From contig MESD01000019.1 of assembly GCA_001770815.1 (NCBI GenBank), positions 15,973 through 79,972 of the forward strand: 64,000 nucleotides of DNA, in the 5' to 3' direction. Numbering within the stretch: the first letter of the stretch is position 1; each line of letters starts with the position of its first letter. This stretch comes from Burkholderiales bacterium RIFCSPHIGHO2_12_FULL_69_20. Its GTDB lineage: Bacteria; Pseudomonadota; Gammaproteobacteria; Burkholderiales; Burkholderiaceae_C. Positions 1 to 10,190 of the stretch are shown here, piece by piece. The notes beneath the pieces are model-generated. The model ran no database searches and was not told the origin of the DNA. It saw only the letters and a list, made by a program, of their open reading frames with translations. The position numbers and the translations under genes were made by a program.

Positions 1-2
1 CG

Positions 3-560
3 ATGGTGCTGCGCCTCACGCCGTTCAGCCGGCCTGCCGGTCTGGATCAGCGCCTGGCCAGTCTGGGCTATCACCGCCTGGACGACACCCGCGTGATGGT
101 GGCGCCGCAATGCCCTGCGGTGGCCGAGCCGCTGCCGGATGATCTGCAACTGCAGCGGCTGGACCCGGCCGGGTTTGCCGAAGCCGTGGGGGCCTTGCGT
201 GGATCACCCGCCGGCCAGCGCAAGGCGATGGCCCAGCGGCTGGTCGCCTCGCCGGTGCCCTACCAGGGTTGGGTGCTGCGCCGGCCTGAGGACGACGCCA
301 TCCTGGCCTGTGCCCAGAGCGCCACCGAGGCCGATCTGGTCGGCCTGTACGACGTTTTCACCCACCCCGATGCGCGGGGCCAGGGGCTGGCGCGCCGGCT
401 GTGCAGCCAGTTGCTGGCCCAGGCCCGTGCGGCCGGCGCCCGCGTGGCCTATTTGCAGGTGGAGGCCGACAACGCGCCGGCGCGTGCCATTTACCACCGG
501 CTGGGCTTTGCCGATGCCTACGCCTACCACTACCGCAGTCAGGATGTGAGCGCACACTGA
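3..560 (+). CDS. GNAT family N-acetyltransferase (5' partial)
   Basis: This is the C-terminal part of a GNAT acetyltransferase that transfers an acetyl group from acetyl-CoA to an unidentified amine. The acetyl-CoA loop is visible as RGQGLARRL (about residue 123), followed by the typical AYLQVEADNAPARAIYHRLGF segment that ends the fold. The frame is open to the left edge of the window, and the first ATG is at base 3 with no visible ribosome-binding site. The real gene therefore probably begins upstream, and the coding part shown is the second half of a two-lobed GNAT. The substrate cannot be told from the sequence. Confidence 0.8.
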   Translation: MVLRLTPFSRPAGLDQRLASLGYHRLDDTRVMVAPQCPAVAEPLPDDLQLQRLDPAGFAEAVGALRGSPAGQRKAMAQRLVASPVPYQGWVLRRPEDDAILACAQSATEADLVGLYDVFTHPDARGQGLARRLCSQLLAQARAAGARVAYLQVEADNAPARAIYHRLGFADAYAYHYRSQDVSAH

Positions 561-724
561 CGGTGTTGCCCGCGGCGCCGGACCACCCGGGTGCGGGGCC
601 CGTCGTTTGATGCAGGCGCGCTGATGGTCGCCGGGGCGCCTCAGGGCAGCGCTGTCATGCGATCACGGTACGCTTGGCGCCGCGGCGCATGCGTTGCGCC
701 GCCGCCACTGAACCGGGAGCCCGT

Positions 725-2677
725 TTGGACCACGCCAACGCCAACGCCAACGCCACCGCCGACGTGCAGGCCACCGAGCCTGCCGGCGCGCCGCCCAACC
801 AGTTCGCCCTGCTGCGCCAGCGGCGCTTCGGCCCGTTTTTCTGGACGCAGTTCCTGGGCGCGGGCAACGACAACCTGTTCAAGTTCGCCTTCACCGTGAT
901 GGTGACCTACCAGCTGCAGGTGCCCTGGCTGCCCGACGGCCTGGCCGGGCTGGTGATCGGCGCGCTGTTCATCCTGCCCTTCGTGCTGTTCTCGGCCACC
1001 AGCGGCCAGCTGGCCGACAAGCTGGAGAAGACGCGGCTGATCCGTTTCGTCAAGAACCTGGAAATCGCCATCATGGCCGCGGCCGGCCTGGGCTTCATGA
1101 CCCACAACGCCGCGCTGCTGCTGGGCTGCGTGTTCATGATGGGGCTGCATTCCACGCTGTTCGGGCCGGTGAAGTTCGCCTACCTGCCGCAGCACTTGAA
1201 TGAGCGCGAGCTGACCGGCGGCAACGGCATGGTGGAGATGGGCACCTTCGTCGCCATCCTGCTGGGCAGCCTGGCGGGCGGTGTATTGATCGCGCTGCCG
1301 CAGGTGGGCGCCACCGCGGTGGCCGTGGCCTGCTTCGGCGTGGCGCTGGCTGGCCGCTGGACAGCGCAGGGCGTGCCGCATTCGCCGGCCACCGATCCGC
1401 GGCTGGCCATCAACTGGAACCCGTTCTCCGAGACCTGGCGCAACCTGCGGCTGGCGCACCAGAACATCGTGGTCTTCCGCTCGCTGCTGGGCATCAGCTG
1501 GATGTGGTTCTTCGGTGCGGTGTTCCTGGCCAACTTTCCGGCCTTTGCCAAGAACGTGCTGCATGGTGACGAGCATGTGGCCTCGTTGCTGCTGGTGGTG
1601 TTCTCGGTGGGTGTGGGCACCGGCGCGCTGTTGTGCGAGCGCTTCTCGCGCCGGCATGTCGAGATCGGCCTGGTGCCGGCCGGCGCCATCGGCATGAGCG
1701 TGTTCGCGATCGACCTGTACTTCGCCTCGCACGCCTTGCCGCCCTCCGCGGCACAAAGCCTGGGCACGTTCATCGCCCAGCCCGCGCACTGGCGCGTGAT
1801 GGCCGACCTCGGCTTGCTGGCGCTGAGCGCCGGCATCTACAGCGTGCCGATGTACGCACTGATCCAGCTGCGCAGCCAGCCCACGCACCGCGCGCGCATC
1901 ATCGCGGCCAACAACATCCTCAACGCGCTGTTCATGATCGTCAGCTCGCTGGGCGCGGGGGTGATGTTGGGCGCGGGTTTCAGCGTGCCCGAGGTCTTCC
2001 TGGCCACCGCGCTGCTCAACGTGCTGGTGGGGGCCTACGTGTTCCTGCTGGTGCCCGAGTACCTGCTGCGCTTCGTGGCCTTCTTGCTGTCACGGGTGCT
2101 CTACCGGTTCAGGGTGACGGGCGAGCAGCACCTGCCGGCCAGCGGCGCGGCCATCGTGGTCTGCAACCACGTCAGTTATGTCGATGCGCTGCTGCTGATG
2201 GCCGCCAGCCCGCGGCCGATGCGCTTCATCATGGACCACCGCATCTTCGCGGTGCCGGTGCTGGGTTGGTTGTTCCGGCTGGCCAAGGCCATCCCGATCG
2301 CGCCGCAGGACGACGACCCGGCGGCCTACGCCGCCGCCTTCGACGCCGCCGACCGCGTGCTGGCCGAGGGTGAGCTGTTGTGCATCTTCCCCGAAGGTGC
2401 GATCACCCGCGACGGCACGCTGGGCCCGTTCAAGGCCGGCGTGATGAAGATCCTGCAGCGACGCCCGGTGCCGGTGGTGCCGGTGGCGCTGTGCCACCTT
2501 TGGGGCTCGTATTTCTCGCGCATCGAAAGCGGCACGGCCATGGTGCGGCCGCTGCGCCGCGGTTGGTTCAACCCCGTGGGCCGGGTCGGTCTGGTGGTCG
2601 GGCCGGCGCTGGCGGCGGCCGAGGTCTCGCCCGAGGTCTTGCGTGCGCGGGTGGCGGCGTTGCTGCAGGCGGGTTGA
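725..2677 (+). CDS. LplT-like MFS transporter fused to PlsC acyltransferase
   Basis: Inner-membrane fusion of about 650 residues. The first about 400 residues are a major facilitator of the lysophospholipid transporter type, starting FFWTQFLGAGNDNLFKFAF. The last about 220 are a PlsC/LPLAT acyltransferase with the HX4D motif NHVSYVD and the FPEGAITRDG motif. The likely role is import and re-acylation of lysophospholipids. Enterobacterial Aas also carries an acyl-ACP synthetase domain; that domain is absent here, so activated acyl groups must come from elsewhere. The ORF track starts at a TTG at 674. I prefer the in-frame TTG at 725 because a GGGAG ribosome-binding site lies 5 bases upstream; an ATG at 689 has none. 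Family assignment is firm, substrate is inferred. Confidence 0.85.
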   Translation: MDHANANANATADVQATEPAGAPPNQFALLRQRRFGPFFWTQFLGAGNDNLFKFAFTVMVTYQLQVPWLPDGLAGLVIGALFILPFVLFSATSGQLADKLEKTRLIRFVKNLEIAIMAAAGLGFMTHNAALLLGCVFMMGLHSTLFGPVKFAYLPQHLNERELTGGNGMVEMGTFVAILLGSLAGGVLIALPQVGATAVAVACFGVALAGRWTAQGVPHSPATDPRLAINWNPFSETWRNLRLAHQNIVVFRSLLGISWMWFFGAVFLANFPAFAKNVLHGDEHVASLLLVVFSVGVGTGALLCERFSRRHVEIGLVPAGAIGMSVFAIDLYFASHALPPSAAQSLGTFIAQPAHWRVMADLGLLALSAGIYSVPMYALIQLRSQPTHRARIIAANNILNALFMIVSSLGAGVMLGAGFSVPEVFLATALLNVLVGAYVFLLVPEYLLRFVAFLLSRVLYRFRVTGEQHLPASGAAIVVCNHVSYVDALLLMAASPRPMRFIMDHRIFAVPVLGWLFRLAKAIPIAPQDDDPAAYAAAFDAADRVLAEGELLCIFPEGAITRDGTLGPFKAGVMKILQRRPVPVVPVALCHLWGSYFSRIESGTAMVRPLRRGWFNPVGRVGLVVGPALAAAEVSPEVLRARVAALLQAG

Positions 2678-2791
2678 GCGTGCGCAAGTGGACGCTTCAG
2701 CACGCGCACACGCCCCTGTGCCGGGGATTCACCCGAGCGCATTGACCGTACAGTTTGAAACACTCCTTCCGTCGCCACCCGCCACCGCTCT

Positions 2792-3466
2792 ATGAACCTC
2801 TCCCGCGCCGCGCTGTTGCGCATCCTGCCCTTCGTGGCCTTCATGGCTTTGCTGGCGCTGCGGGGCATGGCACCTGCCGATGATCGCTGGGGCTTCGACA
2901 CCCGCTGGCTCTACGGCCTGAACCTGGTGGTGGTGGGGGCGATGCTGGTGGCGTGGTGGCGTGAGTACGGCGAGCTGGCCTGGCAGAACGCGCCCACGCT
3001 GCGCGAGTGGGGGCTGTCCATCGCCGTCGGGTTGGTTGTGTTCGTGCTGTGGATCCATCTGGACGCGCCGTGGATGCAGATCGGCGAGCCCACCGCCGCC
3101 TTCGTGCCGGTGGACGCACAAGGCCAGTTGCTGTGGCCGCAGATCGTGGTGCGCTGGCTGGGTGCGGCGCTGCTGGTGCCGGTGATGGAAGAGCTGTTCT
3201 GGCGCTCGTTCCTGATGCGCTGGCTGCAGGCGCCGGTGTTCGAGGGCGTGGATCCGCGGCGCACCGGCGCCAAGGCGGTGATGCTGTCGACCTTCGTCTT
3301 CATGCTGGCACACCCGCTGTGGCTGGCCGCCATCGTGGCCGGGCTGGCTTACGCGCTGCTGTACCGCACTACCGGCAAGCTGTGGACGGCGGTGGTCGCC
3401 CATGCGGTGACCAACGGTGCGCTGGGTGTGTGGGTGGTGGCCTCGAGGCAATGGCAGTTCTGGTGA
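2792..3466 (+). CDS. CAAX prenyl protease-related protein (PEP-CTERM type)
   Basis: Polytopic inner-membrane protein of 224 residues from the CPBP/Abi intramembrane protease family. The glutamate pair EELFWRS (about residue 131) and the later histidine motifs in MLAHPLW and VAHAVTN are the conserved active-site elements. The ending HAVTNGALGVWVVASRQWQFW closely resembles the subgroup found with exosortase/PEP-CTERM sorting systems, from memory of the family. A PEP-CTERM protein lies 12 kb downstream, but no exosortase is in the window. It may process or mature exported proteins; the substrate is unknown. It follows the LplT-PlsC gene by about 110 bases on the same strand. Confidence 0.8.
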   Translation: MNLSRAALLRILPFVAFMALLALRGMAPADDRWGFDTRWLYGLNLVVVGAMLVAWWREYGELAWQNAPTLREWGLSIAVGLVVFVLWIHLDAPWMQIGEPTAAFVPVDAQGQLLWPQIVVRWLGAALLVPVMEELFWRSFLMRWLQAPVFEGVDPRRTGAKAVMLSTFVFMLAHPLWLAAIVAGLAYALLYRTTGKLWTAVVAHAVTNGALGVWVVASRQWQFW

Positions 3467-3500
3467 GACTTGAGCGCGTCGTTGACGCCCTCGCTCAGGT

Positions 3501-5996
3501 TCACGTGCCGGTGCCGTCCAAAGCCGCCTGAAGCGCGGTCAGCCAGGCGTTGAGCCGCTCGCCCTGCAGATAATCGCGTGCGCCGCTGTCGGCCAGGCCA
3601 CGCGGCACATCGCTGCGCTGGGCCAGGGTGTCGAACAGGGCGCATTCGATGCTGTCCTGGGCCACCAGGTACACCCATTGCTGACCGGGCGCCGCGTCGC
3701 CGCGCGGCCCCGCCGGGTGGCGGCGCGGGCGCCACGGCACACCGACCTGCAGCACCGCGTCCAGGCCCGGGGGCAGCGCATCGTCGGGGCCGACCAGGGT
3801 GACCTGCGGGCCGCCTTCGCCGGCACCGTCACCATCGCTGTCGGCCTGCCCGGCGGGTGCCAGCCAGTCGGCCAGGCGCTGCGCCAGCTGGGCCCGGTCG
3901 GCCTCGCTGGCGCACAGCACGGCCACGCGCGGCGCGCCGGTGGTCGCCCATTCTTCGAGCTGGGCCGCCAGCACCTGCACCGTGGCTTCGGCCAGCGCGC
4001 TGTCGGGGTTGGATGGCTCGGCACGGTGGCAGGCCTGCTGCATCGCCCGCAGCGCCACGGCCAGGCGCCAATGGTCGGTGTCGCTGCAGTAGCCGCTGAC
4101 CTGCCAGCCGGCCAGCAGGCGCCGCGCCTTGGCGGCGTGTGCGTCGTGTTGCTCGCGCTGGCCCGGCGCCAGTGGCACCAGGCGTTCGGTGTGCACCAGC
4201 GGCGGCAGCTGCTCGGCCAGGTCGGTGCGCAGGCGTTGCAGCATCACGCGCGACAGGCCGGCCGTCAGGCGCTCGATGTCGGCCTCGTCCAGCGCGCGGC
4301 CGCTCTGGCTGGCGTCGTACAGCTCGCGCAGCGCGGCCAGCGGGCCCAGGCGCTGCACGTCCAGCCAGCTCACCAGGGTGTCCATCAACTCGGGCTGCTC
4401 GGCCAGCGGAGCGCCGCACAGCACCAACGCGTGTGGCGAGGTCAGCTGGGCCCAGGCCTCGTCGCGCAGCGCCAGCTGCTGGGGTTCGTCGACGATGATC
4501 AGGTCGGGCGCCCAATGCGCGAGGTGAGCGGCATCGCTGTCCAGTGCCTCGGGCGAGAGGATGCGCACGCCGGCGGTGGTCGACCACATCGCCTGGCGCT
4601 GGTGCAGGCCACCGTCGATCACCTGCGCGGCGTCGGGCGCGCTGCGGTCGGCGGGGCCGGCAAAACGCTGCCAGGCCCGCTGCCAGGCGCTGCGCTGCGA
4701 CGGCGCGCACAGCACCAGCACCCGCTGCACGCCGAAGTGGCGGCGCCACAGCTGGGCCGCGGCAATGGCCATCACGCCCTTGCCCAGGCCACGCTCGTCG
4801 GCGATCAGCGCGCGTCCGGCCACCACGGCAAACAGCGCGCCTTCGACCTGGAACAGCGGCAGCGGTGCGCGCAGCAGCTGCTGCAGCGTGGCGCTGGCCG
4901 GGCCCTCGGGATACGCGGCCTCCAGTGCCCCCAGGCGGTGGCGGGCGTCGCGGTGCGCGGCCAGGTGGGCCCACACCGCCTCGTCGACCTGCAGCGGGTG
5001 GCCGGCCTCGCTGGCCAGGCGCAGCAGCAGCGGCAGCGCGGCATCGTCTTCGGGCGACAGGTGGCCGGCGGCGTCGATCCGGCGCTGCCCGGCTTGCCGC
5101 AACTCGGCGGGGCAGGCATGGCCGGGTAACCAGGCGAGCTGGCGCTGGTCAGCGTCGACCAGCACGATGGCGCTGTGCGCCGGGCCGGTGGGCGGTGCGG
5201 CCACGGGTTCGGGCAGCACGGCGGCCACCGGCGTGGCCGCCACCGCGGCCGGCGCGGCCAGCACCGCCAGCACCGCCTGCACGGTGTCGTCGGCCGGTGC
5301 GGACCTGGCGTCGGCGCCGGTGCGCTTGGCGCGGCGGGCGCTGCGGTCGGGCCGCGGTGCCTGCTGGCGTTGTTGGCGCGAGGACTTGGCGGAGGCCGGC
5401 GCAGGGACCGGTGCAGGCGCCTTGCCACGGGCCCGACGGCCTGGCCGGTCCGCCTGCTCGGGCTCGACGGGGGCTTGCGGCGCCTCGGGCGGCGAGGCCG
5501 GCTCGGGCGCCGGCGCGGGCACCTCGGCCATTGGCGCAGGCGCCTTCACCGGCGCGGCAGCGGGGGCCGGCACCGGCACCGGCACCTCGTCCATCGTTTT
5601 GCGCGCAGGCCGCGCGCGGCGCGATGGCTTGGCGGATGGTGCCGCCGCTGCGGGGGGCGTGGCCGGCGCTTCAGCCTTCTTCGCCGGCGCGGCCTTGCGT
5701 GCCGGCCGCGGCGCGGGGGCCTCAGGCGTCACCGGGGCTGGCGCCGGCGCGGGGGCAGCGACCGCCACCTCGGTGGGCTTGGCGGTCGTCGGCGCCTTGC
5801 GCGGGCGCTTGGCCGGTGCTGGGGCCGGGGCCGGTGCGGCGACCGGCGCCACCGTCGCTGCGGGCGCCGGCTTCGACCGCGAGCGGGTCTTGGCCGCAGG
5901 CGGGGTCGACTGCTGGGGGGTGATCGTGGCGGGCGCCGGGGCGGCGGTGTCGGGCTGCAGTGGCGTCTTGCGCCGGGTCTTGGGGGAGGTCGCCAT
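3501..5996 (-). CDS. Degenerate SNF2/DEAD-like helicase with Ala/Pro-rich tail
   Basis: Protein of 831 residues. Residues 1 to about 275 are low-complexity Ala/Pro/Lys/Arg sequence, positively charged and probably disordered. The rest resembles an SNF2-type superfamily 2 ATPase. The Walker A region is LIADERGLGKGVMAIAA (about residue 398), where the usual Ser/Thr after the lysine is Gly. The Walker B region is LIIVDEPQQL (DEPQ instead of DEAH or DEGH). A motif III-like LVLCGAPL and a second RecA-like lobe with VAVLCASEAD and a motif VI-like VYLVAQDSIECALFDTLAQR follow. It may be a remodeller or an ATPase-dead DNA-binding protein. The basic tail recalls histone H1-like Ala/Lys tails. It ends convergently 34 bases from the CAAX gene and lies downstream of tgt. 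Confidence 0.7.
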   Translation of the reverse strand: MATSPKTRRKTPLQPDTAAPAPATITPQQSTPPAAKTRSRSKPAPAATVAPVAAPAPAPAPAKRPRKAPTTAKPTEVAVAAPAPAPAPVTPEAPAPRPARKAAPAKKAEAPATPPAAAAPSAKPSRRARPARKTMDEVPVPVPAPAAAPVKAPAPMAEVPAPAPEPASPPEAPQAPVEPEQADRPGRRARGKAPAPVPAPASAKSSRQQRQQAPRPDRSARRAKRTGADARSAPADDTVQAVLAVLAAPAAVAATPVAAVLPEPVAAPPTGPAHSAIVLVDADQRQLAWLPGHACPAELRQAGQRRIDAAGHLSPEDDAALPLLLRLASEAGHPLQVDEAVWAHLAAHRDARHRLGALEAAYPEGPASATLQQLLRAPLPLFQVEGALFAVVAGRALIADERGLGKGVMAIAAAQLWRRHFGVQRVLVLCAPSQRSAWQRAWQRFAGPADRSAPDAAQVIDGGLHQRQAMWSTTAGVRILSPEALDSDAAHLAHWAPDLIIVDEPQQLALRDEAWAQLTSPHALVLCGAPLAEQPELMDTLVSWLDVQRLGPLAALRELYDASQSGRALDEADIERLTAGLSRVMLQRLRTDLAEQLPPLVHTERLVPLAPGQREQHDAHAAKARRLLAGWQVSGYCSDTDHWRLAVALRAMQQACHRAEPSNPDSALAEATVQVLAAQLEEWATTGAPRVAVLCASEADRAQLAQRLADWLAPAGQADSDGDGAGEGGPQVTLVGPDDALPPGLDAVLQVGVPWRPRRHPAGPRGDAAPGQQWVYLVAQDSIECALFDTLAQRSDVPRGLADSGARDYLQGERLNAWLTALQAALDGTGT

Positions 5997-6099
5997 GGGG
6001 CGTTGCGGTCCGGTGGGCGCGTCCGGTGTGAAGGGGTCGGATCGCGCGGTTGGTGTGGGGTGCCGACAGGGCGGGGCGGTTTGGGGCGTTCAGGAGCGT

Positions 6100-7329
<1,230 letters not shown>

Positions 7330-7364
7330 TCAAGTCGGGGGCTGGCTGTCCGATACTTGAATGG

Positions 7365-10154
7365 ATGAACCCCTGTCGTCCGCGATCGATCCGCACCGCC
7401 TGCCTGATCAGCCTGGCTTTGCTCACCGGCCTGGCCGGCAGCCCGGCACAAGCCGCCGACAAATGGGTCAGCCTGGACAAGGCGCGCGGTCAGGGCGTGT
7501 TCCAGTGGGACAACGGGGCGCGCTACGAGGGCGAGGCCGCCAACGGCAAGCGCCATGGCCGCGGCACCATCACCTACCCGGACGGGCGGCGCCTGGAAGG
7601 GGTGTTCAGCAACGACGACATCGTCTCCGCGCGCACCACGCGCGCCGACGGCACGGTGCACGACGGCAGCTACCAGCGCGGCCGGGCCAACGGCCGCGGC
7701 AGCCAGACCTGGCCCGATGGCCGGCGCTTCGAGGGCGAGTTTCTCGACGACCAGCCGATGCAGGGCAGCCTGCAGCTGGCCAGCGGCCAGCGCATCGAGG
7801 TCGACCGGCGCATGGTGCTGCAGCGCCAGACCGGCCGCGGCGTGTTCGTGGGGCTGGCGGGTGAACGTCACGAGGGCAGCTTCGAGGCCGGCTCGCTGCA
7901 GGGCAGCGCGGTCAGCGTGATGCTCAGCGGCCAGCGCTACGAGGGCCAGTATCTCCAAGGCCGGCAACACGGCAGCGGCCGCTACAGCTGGCCCAGCGGC
8001 CAGTACTACGACGGCGAGTGGCAAGCCGGCACCTACCACGGCAAGGGCACGCTGGTGATGGCCGATGGCCAGCGCTACGAGGGCGCCTTCGTCGCCGGCA
8101 AGCGCGAGGGCCAGGCCCGCGTGACCTGGCCGAACGGCGATGCCTTCGAAGGCCGCTATGCCGCCGGCGTGGTGGCCGAAGGGCGCATGAAGTACGCCAG
8201 CGGTCAGGTCTACGAAGGCGGCTTCGATACCGCTGGCTACCGCGGCGGCCCGGGTGTCTACACCTGGCCCAGCGGCCAGCGCGTGCAGGGCAACTACGTC
8301 AAGGGCCGGCTGCAGGGGCCGGGCCAGTTGGCCTGGGCCAACGGCGACCGCTTCGAGGGCGATTTCCACGACAACGAGCCGAGCTTCGGCCGCCACATCG
8401 CGGCGGACGGCAGCTCGCGCGAAGTGGACCGCCGCGCCGAAGCCAGCGGCCTGACCGGCCGCGGCGTCAGCATCGGCGCCGGCGGCGAGCGTTATGAAGG
8501 CGAGTTCGTCGAGGGCAAGCGCCAGGGCGCGGGCGTGCTCACCTGGCCCGACGGCCGGCGCGACGAAGGCCAGTACCACCAAGGCCGGATGGCCAGCGGG
8601 CGCATCGCCTACGCCACCGGCCAGGTCTATGAGGGCGGCTTGGACGACCAGGGCCGGCGCCACGGCCGCGGCACCTACACCTGGCCCAGCGGCCAACGCT
8701 ACGAGGGCGACTGGCTGGCCGGCCAGTACCACGGCAAGGGCAAGCTCACGCTGGCCGACGGCGGCATCTACGAGGGCGACTACGTGGCCAACCAGCGCAA
8801 CGGCCAGGGTGTGCTGACGATGGCCGACGGCGCGCGGTACGAAGGCGGCTGGCTGGCCGACAACTACGCCGGCCAGGGCCGCATGCGCTACGCCAGCGGC
8901 CAGGTCTACGAAGGCCAGTGGTTGGCCGGCCAGCGGGCCGGCCGCGGCGCCTACACCTGGCCCAGCGGCCAGCGCTACGACGGTGAATGGGTGGCCGGCG
9001 AGCAGCAGGGCCAGGGCGAGATGGTGTTTGCCGACGGCGACCGCTACGCCGGTGAGTGGCTGGCCGGCAAACGCCAGGGCAGCACCCGCAACGAGCAGGC
9101 CAACAGCAGCCGCCAGACCGAGCGCGCCAGCGAATCGGTGAGCACCGGCCAGGTGATGGCCAGCCTGTTCGGTGCCGCGCTGATCGGGCGGGCGTCGGGC
9201 ATCGACGGTGGCGAGAAGGCGCGGCTGATCACCGGCTTCGTCTCCGACGTGATGGGCGATGGCAAGGGCCAGGCCACCCGCGCGGCCTCGGCCGAGATCC
9301 AGGCCGGCCGGCAGCAGGCCGAGGCCGCCCGCCTGGCGCTGGCCGAACAGGCCCGGCGCATGGACGAGCAACGCCGCGCGCAGCAGCAATTGCAGCAGCA
9401 GCAACAACAGCAGCAGTCCCAGCGCCAGGCCGAGCAGCAGGCGCAGCAGCGCCGCCAGTCGACGGCGCAGGCGTCGGGCTCAACGGCGCCGCAGGCCGAC
9501 CCGCTGCTCAACCAGCTCAAGGCCCAGCTGAGCCCGGCGCAGGCCGCGCAGTTCCAGGCCGTGGTCGATGCCGAGGCCCGGCGCAAGGCCGATGCGGCCC
9601 GGGCCGGCCAGAGCCAGGTCGTCGCACAAGCGCAGGCACAGGCGCAGTCACAAGCGCAGTCACAAGCGCAGTCACAGGCGCAGTCACAGGCGCAGTCACA
9701 GGCGCAGGCACAAGCCCAGGCACGCGCGCAGCGCGACGCCGAAGAGGCGCAGCGTGCGATCGACGAGGCCAGGCGCAAGGCCGATCGCGACGCCGAGCAG
9801 GCGCGCAAGAAGGCCGAGCGCGAAGCCGAGCGCCAGGCCGAGGCAGCGGCCAAGGCGCAGGCCGAGACCGAGTACCTGCAGCAACTGCGCAGCACCGCCA
9901 AGCTGCGGGTGATGAACTGCTTCGGCGAGATCCACGTCGCCGCGGCCGCGCCCAAGGCCAAGGAAGTGGTGCCCTGCGTCGACCTGCGCTTCAGCGCCTA
10001 CTGCCCGGGTTCGGCCGTGCCCATCCCCGGCCTGCTGAAGAACTGGATCCGCTACGACGGCGGCTGCTACGGCGACACCGCGCGCATCCCCAAGCCGGTC
10101 TGCAACTACAAGGACCTGCGGCTGGTAGCCGACGAGGCCACCAGTTGCCGCTGA
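7365..10154 (+). CDS. Exported MORN-repeat protein with coiled-coil and Cys-rich C-terminus
   Basis: Protein of 929 residues with a Sec signal peptide (ISLALLTGLAGSPAQA, cut about residue 30). Residues about 35 to 570 are more than twenty MORN-type units of 23 residues (pattern YTWPSGQRYEGDWLAGQYHGKG). MORN arrays form elongated beta-sheets that bind lipids or proteins. Residues about 640 to 850 are Gln/Ala/Arg-rich, with a QAQS repeat and a predicted charged coiled coil (KADRDAEQARKKAEREAE). The last 80 residues form a small domain with six cysteines, fitting disulfides in the periplasm. It starts 77 bases from the divergent tgt gene. No function is assigned; a structural or scaffold role in the envelope is inferred. 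Confidence 0.85.
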   Translation: MNPCRPRSIRTACLISLALLTGLAGSPAQAADKWVSLDKARGQGVFQWDNGARYEGEAANGKRHGRGTITYPDGRRLEGVFSNDDIVSARTTRADGTVHDGSYQRGRANGRGSQTWPDGRRFEGEFLDDQPMQGSLQLASGQRIEVDRRMVLQRQTGRGVFVGLAGERHEGSFEAGSLQGSAVSVMLSGQRYEGQYLQGRQHGSGRYSWPSGQYYDGEWQAGTYHGKGTLVMADGQRYEGAFVAGKREGQARVTWPNGDAFEGRYAAGVVAEGRMKYASGQVYEGGFDTAGYRGGPGVYTWPSGQRVQGNYVKGRLQGPGQLAWANGDRFEGDFHDNEPSFGRHIAADGSSREVDRRAEASGLTGRGVSIGAGGERYEGEFVEGKRQGAGVLTWPDGRRDEGQYHQGRMASGRIAYATGQVYEGGLDDQGRRHGRGTYTWPSGQRYEGDWLAGQYHGKGKLTLADGGIYEGDYVANQRNGQGVLTMADGARYEGGWLADNYAGQGRMRYASGQVYEGQWLAGQRAGRGAYTWPSGQRYDGEWVAGEQQGQGEMVFADGDRYAGEWLAGKRQGSTRNEQANSSRQTERASESVSTGQVMASLFGAALIGRASGIDGGEKARLITGFVSDVMGDGKGQATRAASAEIQAGRQQAEAARLALAEQARRMDEQRRAQQQLQQQQQQQQSQRQAEQQAQQRRQSTAQASGSTAPQADPLLNQLKAQLSPAQAAQFQAVVDAEARRKADAARAGQSQVVAQAQAQAQSQAQSQAQSQAQSQAQSQAQAQAQARAQRDAEEAQRAIDEARRKADRDAEQARKKAEREAERQAEAAAKAQAETEYLQQLRSTAKLRVMNCFGEIHVAAAAPKAKEVVPCVDLRFSAYCPGSAVPIPGLLKNWIRYDGGCYGDTARIPKPVCNYKDLRLVADEATSCR
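9625..9720. repeat. 12-bp tandem repeat in MORN protein gene
   Basis: Eight imperfect copies of CACAGGCGCAGT (variants CACAAGCGCAGT and CACAAGCCCAGG) within the coding frame, producing Gln-Ala-Gln-Ser repeats between the Gln-rich linker and the coiled coil. Unit length is a multiple of three, so copy change alters linker length only. Confidence 0.9.
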
Positions 10155-10158
10155 GCAC

Positions 10159-10176
10159 CCGGCGCGCATGCGCCGG
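10159..10176. terminator. Hairpin between convergent genes
   Basis: A 7-bp perfect stem CCGGCGC / GCGCCGG with a 4-base loop in the 36-base gap between the MORN gene and the convergent cytochrome gene. There is no T-tract, so it would be at best a weak or factor-assisted bidirectional terminator. Confidence 0.35.
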
Positions 10177-10190
10177 CGTGCGGCGCCGTC

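Noticed and set aside
9625-9720. Regular short repeats considered as a CRISPR array
   Set aside because: The units are contiguous without spacers and lie within a coding frame as QAQS codons.
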